From assembly GCA_001683735.1 (NCBI GenBank), contig LUGG01000014.1, positions 1,178,001-1,242,000 of the forward strand: a DNA stretch of 64,000 nt, in the 5' to 3' direction. This DNA comes from Grifola frondosa. Taxonomy: Eukaryota; Basidiomycota; Agaricomycetes; Polyporales; Grifolaceae. The notes beneath the pieces are model-generated. The model made no database searches. It had not been told where the DNA came from and was given only the letters and a program-made list of their open reading frames with translations. Below are positions 1 to 13,068 of the stretch, piece by piece. The translations under genes and the position numbers were made by a program. Positions within the stretch are counted from its first letter, which is position 1; each line of letters begins with the position of its first letter.

Positions 1-2875
1 GCTCGCCCCCAGCCATCCTGACAAGTCAGCCAGACCCGGTGTACCCCAAGGGAGACCTGTAGCTCCTGTCGTATCATCGACAGCGGGTCCACCGCTGAAT
101 ATGTTGCACCATTGATCCAACAATGACTGAGCTGTAGAATCGTCATCACCGCTCGGGCTCCCCGTTCCTGACTGAGAACTGCTCTCTGCGTGTTGCAACT
201 GTTGAACAGGTGATGGATACGAGGGATGCTGGGTGTACGCTGGCTTCTGATGGGCGGAGGAAGAACTAGCCATAGGCGCCATCACGTTACTATTCGCGAA
301 AGACGGTCCAGAGAGAAGACTCGGCGAAACACCTAACGGCCCAGGAGATTTATGTAAACCGAGGAGCAGCTGAGCATCGGTATGTGGTTTCTTGGCAACC
401 GACGGAGAGTCAACTGCCATCTTATGGTCTGCCAGATTCTCTCCACTGCCCGCTGCAGATTGAGATCTGCTCTTGAGGAACTCGAGAATCTTGATTTCTC
501 TGCGAGTGATATCGTCCATCTCCGCTATACGCTCGCGGTTTCTGAGGAAGGTGTCCACGAGCACAAACATCATTTTCGTGTCCTTTCCTTTGGGATAAAG
601 AACAAGATAGATGCCTGCGATCATCGCCGCCTGAAATTCTCTATACGCGCTGGCGACCGGGTCACGAGCTTCTTTGGCAGTAGATGCCAAGTAAGCTTGA
701 CGCATCTGAAAGTCCTTCAAGGCAGATTCGAAGCATGCGTTCCTTGATCGGAGGTACCGATCACTTTCTAATCGTCGCAAAAGGTATGGGCGATTGAGCG
801 TAATGCGCACGAAGAGAATCTCTGTAACAAGAAGAAATCGATGCAGGGGGATGTAAGGATGTGATTGGTCAAGCGAGGTATCGGGGTCAAGTGCGTAGTG
901 GGGAGGCAGCGCCTGCATGAATTTGAGGAGTTCATCGTCGAGCACTAAAACATCCGAATAGTGCCGAGGTGACCGCACTTTCTGGAAAAAATCGGACATG
1001 CGCCCCATTATGCCGGCGAGAGAATGTCGGAGTATCATGAAGGTAGCAGGAGTAGGAGTCGTAAGAGGAACTGGATTACGAAGACTAGCGACAGATCCGT
1101 CTTCACAGTTTGCAGGGGGAGTGTAGAAGTGTAACTGTCCTGTATGGCGATAGGTCTCCCCAAAACGAGTGCAATGGAGCGATCCGCATGGTAGAGATTC
1201 GACCTGTCATAACTGTGAGGTGAAACAGGATGATTTATAGACAAAGCACTTCACCATATTCGTCGACGTTTTTCCACTTGCACAGGATCCATACCCTGTT
1301 ACACTAACGTCAGAAATGAAAGAACAAGATCTACATAGTGACAGACCATGTCAGATCCATCTCGATGTAATCCGAGAGCCTGAGCAGTCCTCACAGCCGC
1401 ACCCAGCTGACTCCAAGACTCGGTCATCCTGCGGTCGAGGATGAGGAAACGAGCACTCTACGACAAGGTGAGACTACAATCCCCTAAGAATATCTTGGCC
1501 TGCTCACCAACATACGCGTAAGGACCATCTCGAAACAATCCGGTTGAATTGCAGCTACAATCAGTAAAGATCGTCGTGCTGCAAACCAAGTCAACCTACG
1601 ACCAATTCGAGAGTTGATGAGTGGCTTACATGACCAATAGTATCGCGACGATGTCAGTCTTCGCGTTCGCTCGTTTCCACCGATGTGCTCCGGCGCTAAC
1701 CGAACTGCGATGGCAAGGACTACGAAAAGCAGAGGGAGAAAACGGACATTATTAGGGTTCGCACTAGTTGTTGAATCAGCACAGATGGACGCGTAAGACG
1801 CTCGAAAATCGCGTTCCGAAATGGGATAACGAGTCCAATTTCTGTAAAGGAAGAGTTCGTATATTTCTGACGTTCAGGACAGAATATACGCACATCGCGG
1901 TAAAATAGTAGTCAACCAGCTTGTGAGATAAGCTCCGAGGAGGAAGTTCGCCTAGAAGTTCCGATATTCGGTGAGGGCTAACCCCGCAATCGCGGATGAG
2001 CAGTTTCAGCTTGTCAGCGGCGGACGGTTCAGGGGCAGCTTCCAGTAGCTTCTGTTCCGCATGAAAGATATCGGGGTGAAGCTGATTCACAGATAGTGGA
2101 CCACCAGACATATGATGCTCAATTCCCGTACCAGGAACCACCATATGTTGTAACTGAGTATGAGGTTGGGACGTCAAGTTCTTACGATGATAAAATGTGG
2201 CCATACTTGCTCCAAGACAGCTGGCGCGGCAATACTCCCTGACGCACTTTTGCCGTACCATCTTCCGCTTTCAAACATACCTCCACTCGGATCCTCATCT
2301 TCAGGCTGAGAGCGATTGCCATCGTCAAAACTAGGAGACATGGAACGCCGTTTATCGTTCGATCCAGCGTCAGAGTAGGGTGTATTATTGCCTTGAGACC
2401 AATAATGAGGTAGAGCGGTCTCTACGATATGTTCCAAGCGGGCCAGCCGAACATGGATGTCCTGGTCAGTCTTGCCTGGAGTGTAGGCCTTGCAAAGCTC
2501 GGGGACTTTGCGAGCAACACACTATACACCGCAATCCCACCTATCAGCAATCACCGTTGAACAAGAGAAATGGCAACACGAACATGAGAACACGGGATTT
2601 GACGATCACACTGTGGAGAGGGGTTGAAAATGGGTGTGCGCAAATGTGAGAAGAAACATAAAACATACCTTTTGCTTGCGGCGATGACATTCTCCACAAG
2701 AGTAACTAGATAGCATATTGGAGTGACATGATTAATGCGGAAGGGATCTACGTTACCTGACACGGGTTCTGGGCTTTTTGCTTATTCTATTGGAGTCTTC
2801 ATCCTCTGACTTTCTCCGCATCGTAGAAGGACCTGGGGTTAACTCTTCCGAAAGGCGAGATATGTTCTTGACCAT
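1..2875 (-). CDS. Zn(II)2Cys6 fungal transcription factor, partial (C-terminal end outside window)
   Basis: Multi-exon minus-strand gene starting MVKNISRLSEEL at 2875 and running off the left edge. An N-terminal zinc cluster, encoded about 2705-2490 across two introns, has the spacing C-x2-C-x6-C-x5-C-x2-C-x8-C (CGECHRRKQKC, DRQIPC, then SHC..C) and is followed by a coiled linker (VRLARLEHIVE). The middle region (about 1900-1000) has the fungal-specific transcription factor domain signature, including ALGLHRDG and RVW..LYHADRSIALVLGRP. The tail is Ser/Pro/Gln-rich, as is usual for activation regions. This class binds CGG-type DNA elements in the nucleus, usually as dimers. The target genes cannot be told from the sequence. 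It is divergent from MED17, with a 350-bp intergenic space. I do not recognise a specific named regulator. Confidence 0.88.
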
Positions 2876-3225
2876 TTTGCAGTATTGGCAAGCCACTGAG
2901 CACTAGAGCACCAGAGGCAGGAGAGTTGAGGTAATGTTGAGGAAGCGAAAAGGGACGCTTAGGGTGAGAGTCAGCACTGAAATTTCCTTTTGCGAACCTT
3001 GTTCACTGAGCAAGGGAGATACACGTGATTAGCCGTAATACGCGTGTGGTTCATTGGCCAATGGCGAAGAGTGGCAAAACTCTCACTCCTTCCGTGGCGA
3101 CGCCGCCTTGCGCTTCCAACTGCTTTCCTCAATATTTCTCGCGACACTTAGAACTGTTCGAGGAGCTGACGTTGGTAGATTGTACCACGCATTGACCGCA
3201 CGCATTTCCCGGAAACTCTGTCCCT
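2876..3225. other. Divergent intergenic region, transcription factor / MED17
   Basis: This 350-bp stretch between two divergent start codons must hold both promoters and 5' leaders. I see no strong TATA box and no other conserved element that I can support. Confidence 0.5.
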
Positions 3226-5408
3226 ATGGAACCTCCTTGGAAAAAGTTGAAGTTGTCTCTTGAGCGACCCTACAAGGATGACGATGGCGAACCATTACCT
3301 GTGCTGCTAGACATCACTCCGGACGGCCAGCATATATACGAGCCGTATGTTTCCTGTCGGTTTGCTTGAGTTTAACTGATGAACTGCCAGGAGGGATGAT
3401 CCTTCACTTAACGTCAGCGAGAAGCTGCGCCGTATCTTCGTAGAGCGAGGTCTCAACTTCTTCGAGAAACAGAAGGAGAAACATGCAAAGGAAGATCTCC
3501 CCGAGAACACAGATGACAGCTCCCAGGAGAGGACGAGCAGCCAAGAGCCCGCTACCCATATGATGAGTCCAGAAGAGCTGTTGAAGATGCGCATGGATAT
3601 TATGCCTCAACTTCAGTGAGTTCCGTACTAATGGAAGTCATTGCGGGATAAATTCATTGAATGCAGCATTGCACTTGGAGAAATGTGTCAGGCTAGGGAT
3701 TTACTCTCTCTATTATTGTCATCAACCCTCTCTGCACAACCCTCTCACGACTCAGCATCTACATCTTCCATTTTATCAGCTACTATAGTCTCGAAACCTC
3801 CTCCTATCCCCTCCGTCCGGACGTTTGATTCGCAACTTGTTGTAGGGGGTAAGGATCGGGCACTGAGGTCAGCAGCCGAGCTGTTCAAAGTCGCTGCAGA
3901 AGGCATGGAAAGTGGCCGACTGAAGGGCGAGCAGTATTGGATTGATGCGCTGAAAATTCGAAAAGGAAATTGGGGTTTAATTCCTGCGCCTCTTCCTCTG
4001 GGATCGGCCACAGGTAAAGGTGCAGACAAAACATCCAAAGACTTCTTAGTGTCTTTTGGACTTGAAGAATGTGGGTTTTTCTGAAATAACCTTACTCATA
4101 CTAACGGACTTGTTACAGCACCCCCTCTATTCCGTCGTAGAGCGATTGGACGTATGTTCACATTTGATGCCGAAGGCTCTCTGGAATTTCCCCTTCGTCA
4201 GCAAACTCGTTTGCAAGTTTCCATCATATGTACGGACGCAGACGGCACGCGGAAAGCGTCTCAGAGTCGTTTACTGAAGCTCGATGATGGTTCTCTTGAA
4301 GGATCTTTGCGCGCTGCTCAAGCAGAGGTGGTCGAACAGGAGATCTTCTCGGGTCTCATCAGGGAAGCGGGCAATCTTCCGACAGCCTCCGCGCAAGTTT
4401 CTGAGCGATTAATCATCATTGAAGCGGCGCAAGCTACCGAACTCCGATTTGAACTGGTGCAGTGTTTTTCCGTCGGATTTTCGTTTCCTCATTGATACCA
4501 TAAATTAGATTGATGAAGATGTTGCGACTTTTCCAAATGCATTAAACGCCCACGACGCCCATTGCGACCTGGTGTATTGGATACTCCATATTCTTCTTCT
4601 TCGTTCACATGTCGTATTGAAGTCCCAACGCTTGGCAAACATTGGTATTCCTCGGGTACAAGGGTTAACTCTGCAACCGCCTCCACTCCTACAGCCTATA
4701 ATCGACGTCCTACAGTACCGAGTATTTTGTGAGCGAGTTTATGCAGAACTTGACCGAATGGCGAAAGCCTTACGTCAAGCTGGTGTACCTACGAAGTTTC
4801 AGTTCGAACCGGTTGGCGAGAGTGGCGAAGAACTGGTTCGACTGCTGCAACAAGATAGATCTAGTCCTATAGGTGGCGAGACCCTGCTTCGAATAGATCA
4901 TCGGCACGTTGATCGCCTCTCATTGTTCTGACCCGCTGACATTCGCGTAATCCTATCAGACACACACTACGATTCACATTTATCTCTCCATCATCACTCA
5001 CCGCTCACCTGCCACAGGCGACGCTGATAATCGCGTCTATCCCTCAATTAACGCAACTGCTCATTGATGAAGTTGGAGGACGCATCTTGAGCAGGATATG
5101 CGAGCTTGGCTCTGACTTATGCGATTCCGTTGACGGGACATGGTTTGTGGATTTGTTGACGGGGAGAAGTGTGGGCAGATGGAAGGCTGTGTTCTGTGAG
5201 TTAATTATTATGATCCTTCACTCTACTTATTCACTTTATGTCCTAGAAATTTCCATCTATTGTTGACGGGAGCATCCATAACATGCTCTGTTCCACTATG
5301 GACCATGGAGATGGAACTGCAAATTTTTTGGAAGTTTATCAGCCTGAGCAGGGATCCTCATTGATGGATTGGGTACGGACTATGATCCAAAAGATGCTCA
5401 GTAGGTAG
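3226..5408 (+). CDS. MED17: Mediator complex subunit 17 (MED17/Srb4)
   Basis: Head-module subunit of Mediator, which links activators to RNA polymerase II in the nucleus. The start MEPPWKKLKLSLERPYKDD and the following LLDITPDGQHIYEP are typical of basidiomycete MED17. The body includes MSPEELLKMRMDIMPQL, the segment LALKIRKGNWGLIPAPLP-like (seen here as DALKIRKGNWGLIPAPLP), LFRRRAIGRMFTFDAEG and a leucine-rich C-terminal half ending WVRTMIQKMLSR. There are about six short introns; joining across the intron near 4072-4120 keeps the frame (..GLEE-S-PPLFRRR..). Predicted length is roughly 600 residues, in the family range. The final exons (5021-5202 and 5250-5408) are in frame. It is divergent from the zinc-cluster gene, and its 3' end faces the 3' end of RPL5, 212 bp away. 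Confidence 0.88.
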
Positions 5409-5620
5409 CAGTGCTCGCGTTGGATATACCGCCCACTATTATCTCATGCAATGCAATAAGACATCTCGCCTGTTGCATACATTGGCATCCGGGCTGAGGT
5501 TGTATACAAGTTCGACATGACATGAGCATGGCCTGGTTTTGAGTGTCATAAAGTGGTGCAGGTAAAAGATACATAGATAACGCGAAAGACTCGTGGAGAG
5601 ACGGTACAGAAGATCATCAT

Positions 5621-6744
5621 CTACTCGTCGTCCTCTTCCGCCTCTGCTCCTGCCTCCGCACCAGCCTTGAAAGCCTCGATCTTCACCTGGATTCTGGCCT
5701 TACGCTGCTCATAGGTGCTCTTCGGGTTCGCGTACTTCTTGGTCTCCGCCTTCCAGTCTGTCGTCTTCTCAGTAGGCTTGAACTCAGGATCTTCCCGAAT
5801 AGCTGCGTATGCGTTGGTATATATCTCCTCAATGTCCTCCGAGCCGATGCCATCCGCGAGATAAGTGGAGAATTGCTTCTTGAATCTGAAAGGGGAATTA
5901 CGAATCAAGCACATGTAGGATCCGGCGACGGTCCACGTACCTCTCGTCGTCTTCCTCCTCTAGCGACTCCATGTACTCGGCCACATGACCACCGAAAATG
6001 TACTTCTTCAAGACCTCACTATCCAACTCTTTGGATTCAGGGTCATAGCCAGGGAAGCGCTTCTCATTGTGTGGGATAAAGATACCACCATCACTGGCAC
6101 CCTTCAGCGCTCCAAACACGCGAGAGCCGGTCGAGGTGCGCTTGAGACCAACGTCGAGGTAACACTTGAAGGGACGAGGAGCATCCTCATCGTCAAGCGC
6201 TTCAATTAGAGAGATGGTGCCATCGGGCTCCTCAACACCCTGATACTTGTCCGCAAGGCCAAGCTTCGTCAAGGCACGACGCGCACACAGAAGACCGGTG
6301 GCGTAGGCTGCATGAAGTGAGCCTCATGGTGAACGCAGCTACATCCAGGAACTTACCGGCAGCCCAGTTCGTTAAGCCATGATTGATACCATAGCGAGGT
6401 AGTTCTTTTGACCGTGCCGCACAGAGCACGAAGTCTCCCTGAAGACGAGCATAGACAATCTGTACAATGACCTCCTTGTTGGTGAATCGCACAACCAGAC
6501 GGTATTTAGGCGCATTGCTGGGATATTCCGTGAGCCGATGAGAAAGAAGGCAAGCGGCACAACATACTACTTGTTCTTGGCCTGTGTACAAGCCGCTTGC
6601 GCGCATAGTCTGCATATACCGTTAGAAAAGAACCCAGGACGAAAGGGGACGCATACAGTCGGTCTTGCCCTCTCGCCGGCGGCGGTATTTGACTTGAAAA
6701 CGTGAAAAGTAGGCACTGGACTTGACCTTTTTGACGAACGGCAT
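5621..6744 (-). CDS. RPL5: 60S ribosomal protein L5 (uL18)
   Basis: Binds 5S rRNA and joins the central protuberance of the large ribosomal subunit. The start [19 protein letters not shown], then [72 protein letters not shown] and an acidic C-terminus match the family over its full length (about 300 residues, four exons). The start codon lies directly after a CAG, so a 5'UTR intron ending at the ATG is likely. One base seems to be missing near 6585: the frame after RKRLV only continues to the expected QAKNKYNAPKYR if one nucleotide is added. A disabled single-copy ribosomal protein gene is not credible, so I take this as a sequence error. Divergent from the RBM42-like gene. Confidence 0.95.
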
Positions 6745-7087
6745 CTGCAGGAAGGTTCAGTTTACCGGTCTGAGTACATCCATTGCTGCGCCATGTCATC
6801 CATCGTAATTTTGTGCCAATTTTGATGAATCCAAGGGGAAACAACATGGAACAGCAATACAAGATGATAACAATGGCATTCAATAGCAGCATACCTTGAA
6901 GAGTGGGCCTTGAGGAGGGCGATAATTTCGTTGACGGTATAGGGCACCCTCCGTACCACTAGACACGTTCAGGACCCCGGACAGCGCACGTGACACAACA
7001 ACGCTCTCGACGCTCGTCGTGACTCTACCACATACATTGATCACCAACACCTTGATCCTGTCCACTCACTCGCAGACTCTCCTCAAC
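6745..7087. other. Divergent intergenic region, RPL5 / RBM42-like
   Basis: These 343 bp lie between divergent start codons. The half next to RPL5 probably contains a 5'UTR intron of the ribosomal gene, because the sequence on the gene strand just before its ATG is a polypyrimidine stretch ending in CAG. No other element can be supported. Confidence 0.4.
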
Positions 7088-7896
7088 ATGGACCCGTATT
7101 CCTCGCAGAACTATTATCAGCAATACCAGCAGCAGCAGACCGATGTTAACCCTTATCACCAGCCCTATCAAGGTCCGATGTATCCGATTCCTGGATCGTC
7201 CACGTCTGCCCACAGCGCCCCGGTTCCAGCCAATGCCTACGAGTATGATGTTGGGATTTTGGCCCAACAAAGTGTTTATGTTCCTGGCGCAATGATCGAC
7301 AAGCGCGGTGGGGCAGGCGGGAAATTGGCGAAGGGCGGTAAGCGGACCACTGTACTGCGCAAAGGTGCTGGAAAGGTCTGGGAAGATCAGACATTGTTGG
7401 AGTGGAATCCTTGTTAGTGTTGCACCTCCCTACGGTAGTATCATGGCTGATATCACTTGTGTTTAGCTTGGTTCCGTCTCTTTGTCGGCGACCTCAGCAA
7501 CGATGTTTCGGATGATGTTTTGTCAAATGCGTTCAACAAATATCCATCTTTCCAGAAAGCGCGGGTTATCCGAGACAGGCTGAGCTCAAAGGTGAGAAGG
7601 TTTTGTCTTCTATATTGGCACATTCAATAGTTACCCACATTTCATGTTAGGCGAAGTACGGGTTCGTGGCTTTCTCTGACCCGGAAGATTTCCTTAAGGC
7701 GTGGAAAGAGATGGACGGTGCGTCTCACTTCACCAGAAGGGTGCGATAAACTGATTTGCATGTAGGCAAGTATGTCGGCAATAGGCCTATCAAGCTGAAG
7801 AAAGCGGATAATGCCATCAATCCAGTGGAAATTGGTCATCGGAAAGCAAAACAACTTGAAAAGGAATTAAAGAAGAACAGACACAAGCCTTACTGA
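7088..7896 (+). CDS. RRM protein, RBM42-like
   Basis: Small RNA-binding protein of about 200 residues in four exons. The N-terminus (MDPYSSQNYYQQYQQQQ) is rich in Gln/Tyr/Pro and low in complexity. The C-terminal half is a single RRM with RNP2 LFVGDLSND and RNP1 KYGFVAFSD, followed by KYVGNRPIKLKKA and a basic end (RKAKQLEKELKKNRHKPY). The segment WNPSWFRLFVGDLSNDVSDD before RNP2 and the near-terminal position of the RRM are characteristic of RBM42, a spliceosome/mRNP-associated protein. The start at 7088 was chosen because it opens the compact Tyr/Gln-rich N-terminus; an in-frame ATG 69 bp upstream adds a Thr/Leu-rich stretch that looks untranslated. Confidence 0.85.
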
Positions 7897-8488
7897 AGGA
7901 CTTCCGTGAAGTAGTAGAGTAGTTGGGGAATACGTTAATTGCTTTTGTAGTTCTGTGCGGACTCACAATACTTGTTGTATGTCTTCGTTTTGGAGCGGCG
8001 TTATCTATTCTGGACCGCACTCTCTGCCCTCTTGTGAAGCCGCGCATACAATTTACTTATGGTAAACTTTTCTTGTTTTCAATCTATTGTTTGCTACCAT
8101 GGGATACTCTGCACAGACTCATTCTATCGTGACCTTGTCTTTACGGTGAGAGCCGTGGATATATCGATTTGGGGGTCTGAAAGCGTTTCTAAGGTCTTCG
8201 ATGCCCTCATGGATGTATTGCTCTCTACAATCTCTTTACCTCGAGCTAGCATGTAGTGTATGTTGCCGCTTTCAATTTGACTTTTATATACAAGCTAGCT
8301 GTATATGTACCTTATTGAATTTCGTATTTCTGGGTTGAGAGGTGACCTTCTTCCAATGACATCACGTGAGGCAACACGAAAGATTCGGTGGCTGCAGTGC
8401 ATTTCCCCACCATCTTCGCTGTTTCGCCGTGAAAGTGATCACTTAACCATCGAATCTCTGAACGCCATCATAGCTAGCTTCAATCCTC
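7897..8488. other. Gene-free stretch between RBM42-like and CTNNBL1-like genes
   Basis: These 592 bp hold the 3' end of the RRM gene and the promoter of the next gene. Short open frames here have no recognisable protein character. I see no repeat or RNA gene. Confidence 0.4.
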
Positions 8489-10958
8489 ATGGATATCGAT
8501 AAGTTATTTAAGGTCCCCAACTCTCGCATTTGTATGTGCCCACCGTGAATGCGCTCATAGTGACTTTCTTTAGGTTCCCAAGTTACCCGCGGGGAGCAAG
8601 AAGAGGCGCATGCCCGACAATCCCACACCAGATATGCTCAAGCGAATGCGAATGGATTTATCAGAGGACTCATCAGATCCTATACGCCAAACTCGCACAT
8701 CTGAAGACAAGGGAAAGTCGCGTGCGGTCACTGTTCAGGATGAGGACGAAAACATGGAATCTGCCAACGTAGAATTTGCACCCGGAGGGGACGCAGATTA
8801 TTTTGCGGAAGAGGACGAAGAAGGTCGTTTCTTTGGTGGTGGGTTGACTAAGGAGCAGAAGGACATCTTGAATATTTTCGACCAAGCTGGTGGAGAAGAT
8901 GTACGAGAAGACGTAAGTTTTCATAAGAAGGTCTTGTTATTCTTGCTGAGTACTCATTGAAGATCGTCACCAGCTTGAGGAGTTATCGTTACCTGGTGTA
9001 CGGAGATTGTTCACTCGGTTTGACCGCGCAGTGAATAAAAACCAGGAGCAGCGGTCGAAATATCCTGATGACCCCAGCAAGTATGGCTACCGATATCATA
9101 TCCTTGCCCATCAGTTGTCTTACGTGCACGTTATATCTAGATTCATTGACTCTGAGGCAGACCTCGACGTTGCTATTAAAGCATTGTTGCTCTTGCTCAA
9201 ACTCCCAATGTATCCTACCCCGAACTCGTCCGATCCGGAATGATGACGAAATTGGTTGGGCTGCTCAGTCATGAGAATGCAGACATCGTCATTGACGTCG
9301 TGGAGGTCATCCACGAGTTGACCGATGAGGACGTCGGGAACGAAGCAGAAGAAGACGAAGAGGAGCAGGGGAGTAGGGAGGATGCTCTGAAGATGCTCAT
9401 AGAAAGTCTGGTAGGTTTGTTTTTATTACTTATATGTGGTCATCTTATCATTTTCTTCTATATGCAGCTCGACAATTCTATATCGGAACTTTTAGTAGAA
9501 AACCTCGGTCGGTTGAATGAATCCGAAGACTCCGACAGACAGGGTGTTTTCCATATCCTAGGTAACGACATTCAGCCAATTAACATCATCAATTCTCACT
9601 GCTGTTCCAAGGCATTTTCGAAAAATACTCGGATTCAACGCTGATCTTTCTACACAACTCGTTGGTAAGACCAACATCCTCACGTGGCTCCTGCATAGGA
9701 CCGAAGCCAAGACGTATGACGAAAACCGTGGATATGCTGCGGAATTGCTCTCTATTTTGCTCCAAAACAATCGGACGAATCGCCTGGAGTTAAGTAAACA
9801 AGATGGTGTGGAGACTATCTTGAAAATCCTGTCGGTACGTTTTGATGCATATCGCCAGTGAACATTGTGATTAATTCATTGTGTTCAGCGATATCGACGA
9901 AAAGATCCAATTGACGCTGATGAGACTGAATTCATGGAAAATGTATTCGACGCACTATGCTCGGCACTTAGTGAGCCGGAAATCAAGCGGCAATTCCTTG
10001 CTAGTGAAGGGGTTGATTTGATGGTTCTTATGATGAAGTACGTCCTATAATCGTTCCTGCCTCGTTTCTACTGATTCATCAACCTGGCTCAGAGATAAAA
10101 TGCAGTCGCGATCACGCGCCATCAAGGTTTTGGACTACGCCATGTCTGGACCATCTGGTACAGCTGTTGTGAAACATTTGTTGAAGCTCTTGGTCTCAAA
10201 ACGCTGTTTTCGACATTCATGGGCAAGGTTTGAGCATGAATCCGTCATATGCGTTTCGTTTACTGATACTATGATCGGACGATTACGCAGGCCTCCAAAA
10301 AACAAAAAACCCACACTGCGCACGCCGCTTCCGAAGATGCCTCGCATACTCTTGGCATCGTGTCATCCCTCCTCTCCAATCTGGCATCTGACTCTCCTGC
10401 CCGAATACGTCTGCTGGCGAAGTTTGTGGAGAACAGCTATGAGAAACCAGAAAAACTGTTAGAGATTAGAGATGCTGCACAGGGACGGTTGAAAACAGTT
10501 GAGAAGGAAATTGTGGACGAAAGAAAGGTAATCGAGTTTGCGTCACCCTTGCTATGATATTGATTATAGAATGCATAGCAAATGGAGGCTGAGGGCGAGG
10601 AGATTGGCCCTGAGGAGGAAGGCCTGTGGTACCTCCGACGTTTGGATGGGGGTTTGTTCACATTGCAGACAGTGGACTACATCCTTGCATGGATTATGAT
10701 GGAAGACGATGGAGTATGTAGATACCTACTTAATTCGACCAACACTAATATTCGTCATTTCATCCGCAGATAAGGAGTCACGTCCAAAAGCTACTCGACC
10801 GCAAAAGTCAGTCGCTTGAGGACATCGTGAAAACGCTGAAGATCTACTACAACAGTATTGACGAAGAGGAACCGAGCAATCAGGATAACAACGCGGATCG
10901 ATCCCTATCCCAACGGGAAATTTTGCAAAACCTGATATCCTTCCTGGAGGCATGCTGA
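8489..10958 (+). CDS. CTNNBL1: Beta-catenin-like protein 1 (CTNNBL1), armadillo-type splicing factor
   Basis: Armadillo-repeat protein associated with the Prp19/CDC5L spliceosome complex in the nucleus. It starts MDIDKLFKVP followed by a basic, Ser/Glu-rich nuclear-localisation region (KKRRMPDNP, KRMRMDLSED). Helical repeats follow: FFGGGLTKEQKDILNIFD, LPGVRRLFTRFDRAVNKNQE, GMMTKLVGLLSHENADIV, NRGYAAELLSILLQNN, FMENVFDALCSALSEPEIKR, and the conserved C-terminal YLRRLDGGLFTLQTVDYILA. About ten exons encode roughly 570 residues, as expected. Two single-base frame breaks occur: near 9197 (before AQTPNVSYPELVRSG) and near 10160 (before CCETFVEALGLK). Each is repaired by one added base and neither looks like an intron. 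The 3' end is 71 bp from the 3' end of UTP15 (convergent). Confidence 0.9.
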
Positions 10959-11029
10959 TTACCTGTACTAAGTATTGTACTTGTTGGATCTGACCAATCT
11001 ACCGTTTCTGAGTCTACTATGAAACCATG

Positions 11030-12853
11030 CTATGCAATTGTAAACAACGCCGCAGAGGCGAGAAGCATGTCCAATGCGCCTTTCGCTTTGATGAGCTCCT
11101 TTTGGAAACGAAGTTCTGCGGCCACTTTCTTTTGCAAACGAACAAAAAGTGCATCAATGAGCGGAGATTGACCTAGCACTGGCGTGTACATCTCTGGTTA
11201 AATGAGAAATCAGGGGAAAACATGCGCTGAACATTAGAGAGAGACGAACCGACGACCACATTCGCAACATCGCACACCATCTCGCCGAAGCGAGGGTCAG
11301 CGACATGCTTCAGCAAGAGTCTAAGAATGGGTTCCAAGAGAACATCGTCACGACCTGCCAGCGCAGTTCGCAATCCGTCTCTATGAATCAATTCTTGAAT
11401 AAGCGAGAATGTCGTAGTCGGTGGTACTTGCTGAAGAATCCATCAATACCCGACGGACACAGGAAAGTCGGGGCGAACCTTGCGTAGTACTGAATCCAGC
11501 GCAGCAGAGTACTTGAAGCCCTTGAGTAGTCTATCATACTCTCTTAGCCTCTTCTTTCTCTGACTCTCTACTCTTAATTCGTCCACATCTCCTATAGGTT
11601 TTGATTTCCTTTTCTCCCGTACATGACCTTGGCCAAGACTGGGAAGCGAGCCTCCCAAGAAGGATTCGAAAGCGCCTGATCGCAAAGCGCCGACGGAGAA
11701 TAATTCCTTCGAAGCAGGTTCAGAGGCTTTTGGCTGTCGGCGGCGAACAGAAAGTGTGCCATCAGACATGCCCGCTGCTATATGGGTTTCGTCCGGCTAG
11801 AGAAAAAGACCATGTCAATAATAGCCTAGCCATACCTGGTATAACACGCACCGAGATAGCTAGACATAGGACTGGGGCAGGGTAACGCATTGTGTGTACT
11901 ACTCGATATGTGCTCACATCGTAGACCTTGACCATCTGATCTAACCCCCCAGTGAGGAGTCTACTAGCGTTGGCGTCAAAACGAGAGCCGTTACAGTTTT
12001 CTGATGATTCGACATAGCCCTGGTACACCGGCCACCTGCTACAAGGTCCCAGACACGGAGGATGGGTCCTGCAGACGACAAAGTAACAGTACCGGAGGGG
12101 AACATCAACACCTGTTCCACAGGTGCAGTGTTCTTGCCACCGCCAAACAACATCTCACACTCCCCTGTCCTTGAGTCAAATAGTCGGACAGTAGCGTCAT
12201 ACGAGCCTGTGAGTATCAGATGGGGATTAGAAGGGGATACTTGCCCGAGCGAACGTAATCAGTGTGATCCGTGAAAGTGGAGATGGCGGATTGGGAGGGG
12301 ACGTCCACAATTTGACGGTGGTATTCATCAGAGCAAGACAGGACCTGGGTCTGGTTGAGGGAAGAGAACTTCGTGACATGAACAGGTTGTTTGTGCGAAT
12401 CCAGAGTACGTAGGATGGCACGCGAGTTTATATCGAAAACCTGGAAGATGGACGCTTAGCCTTGAACATCGTATACATGAACCACTCGGTGAGAGTCTGC
12501 ATATTCAGACACCTCTTCTACCAGCACACTGAAAACACTTACTTGGATCAAGCCAGTGTCATCTCCAGCAACGACGAGTTTCCCGTCTCCTCGTATGCAG
12601 CCGCTCCGGGCTACGTCCTTGAATCTTGAGATTGTCTTCGTCACTTTTTGTGTGGGGGAGCGTATATTTGCACTCTTGTGGCGGCCGTGACAGCGTATCT
12701 GTGCGGCTTCGAAGAGAGAGAATGGACAGAAGTGACTGGGGCGTATTCCTTGATGAAAACTGGTTTTTGAACTGTCGCCAGTGTCTAGATTCCGCGCTAT
12801 GTTTGGTGGATGACGGGCGAGCATTTGCGGACTACGACTGGCTGGTAATCCAT
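11030..12853 (-). CDS. UTP15: U3 snoRNA-associated protein 15 (UTP15), WD40
   Basis: Nucleolar t-UTP component of the small-subunit processome, needed for pre-18S rRNA processing and rDNA transcription. The N-terminus MDYQPVVVRKC and the segment EYAPVTSV..HRYAVTAATRVQIYAP open a WD40 propeller (SGCIRGDGKLVVAGDDTGLIQVFD, SYDATVRLFD, GPILRVWDLVAGG, RLLTGGLDQMVKVYDVSTY, SPDETHIAAGMSDGTL). The C-terminal UTP15 domain is clear (KRLREYDRLLKGFKYSAALD, ALAGRDDVLLEPILRLLLKHV, ending ASAALFTIA). The first 200 bp of coding sequence shift frame three times, near 12800, 12765 and 12664. The last is a run of five C where six would keep the frame. The pieces align in order with the family, so I treat this as one intact gene with sequence errors. 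Confidence 0.88.
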
Positions 12854-13068
12854 GTCTCACAAGCTAGCTGGGGAGTTCGGGATAGACACTTTCAAAACAT
12901 ATCGAAAAAGGCAATCTAAGTTTTCGGAGGTTCACGCACGTGACTGCGCGATAACAGATCGATTGATGTCTCTGCGACTTTTATTTTTCTGCAGGTGTAT
13001 ATACCGCCGTCTCCGTCTCTCTTTCTCATTCCCCTGTTCTCACCTCCACCGTTTTTCGAAAACCCAAA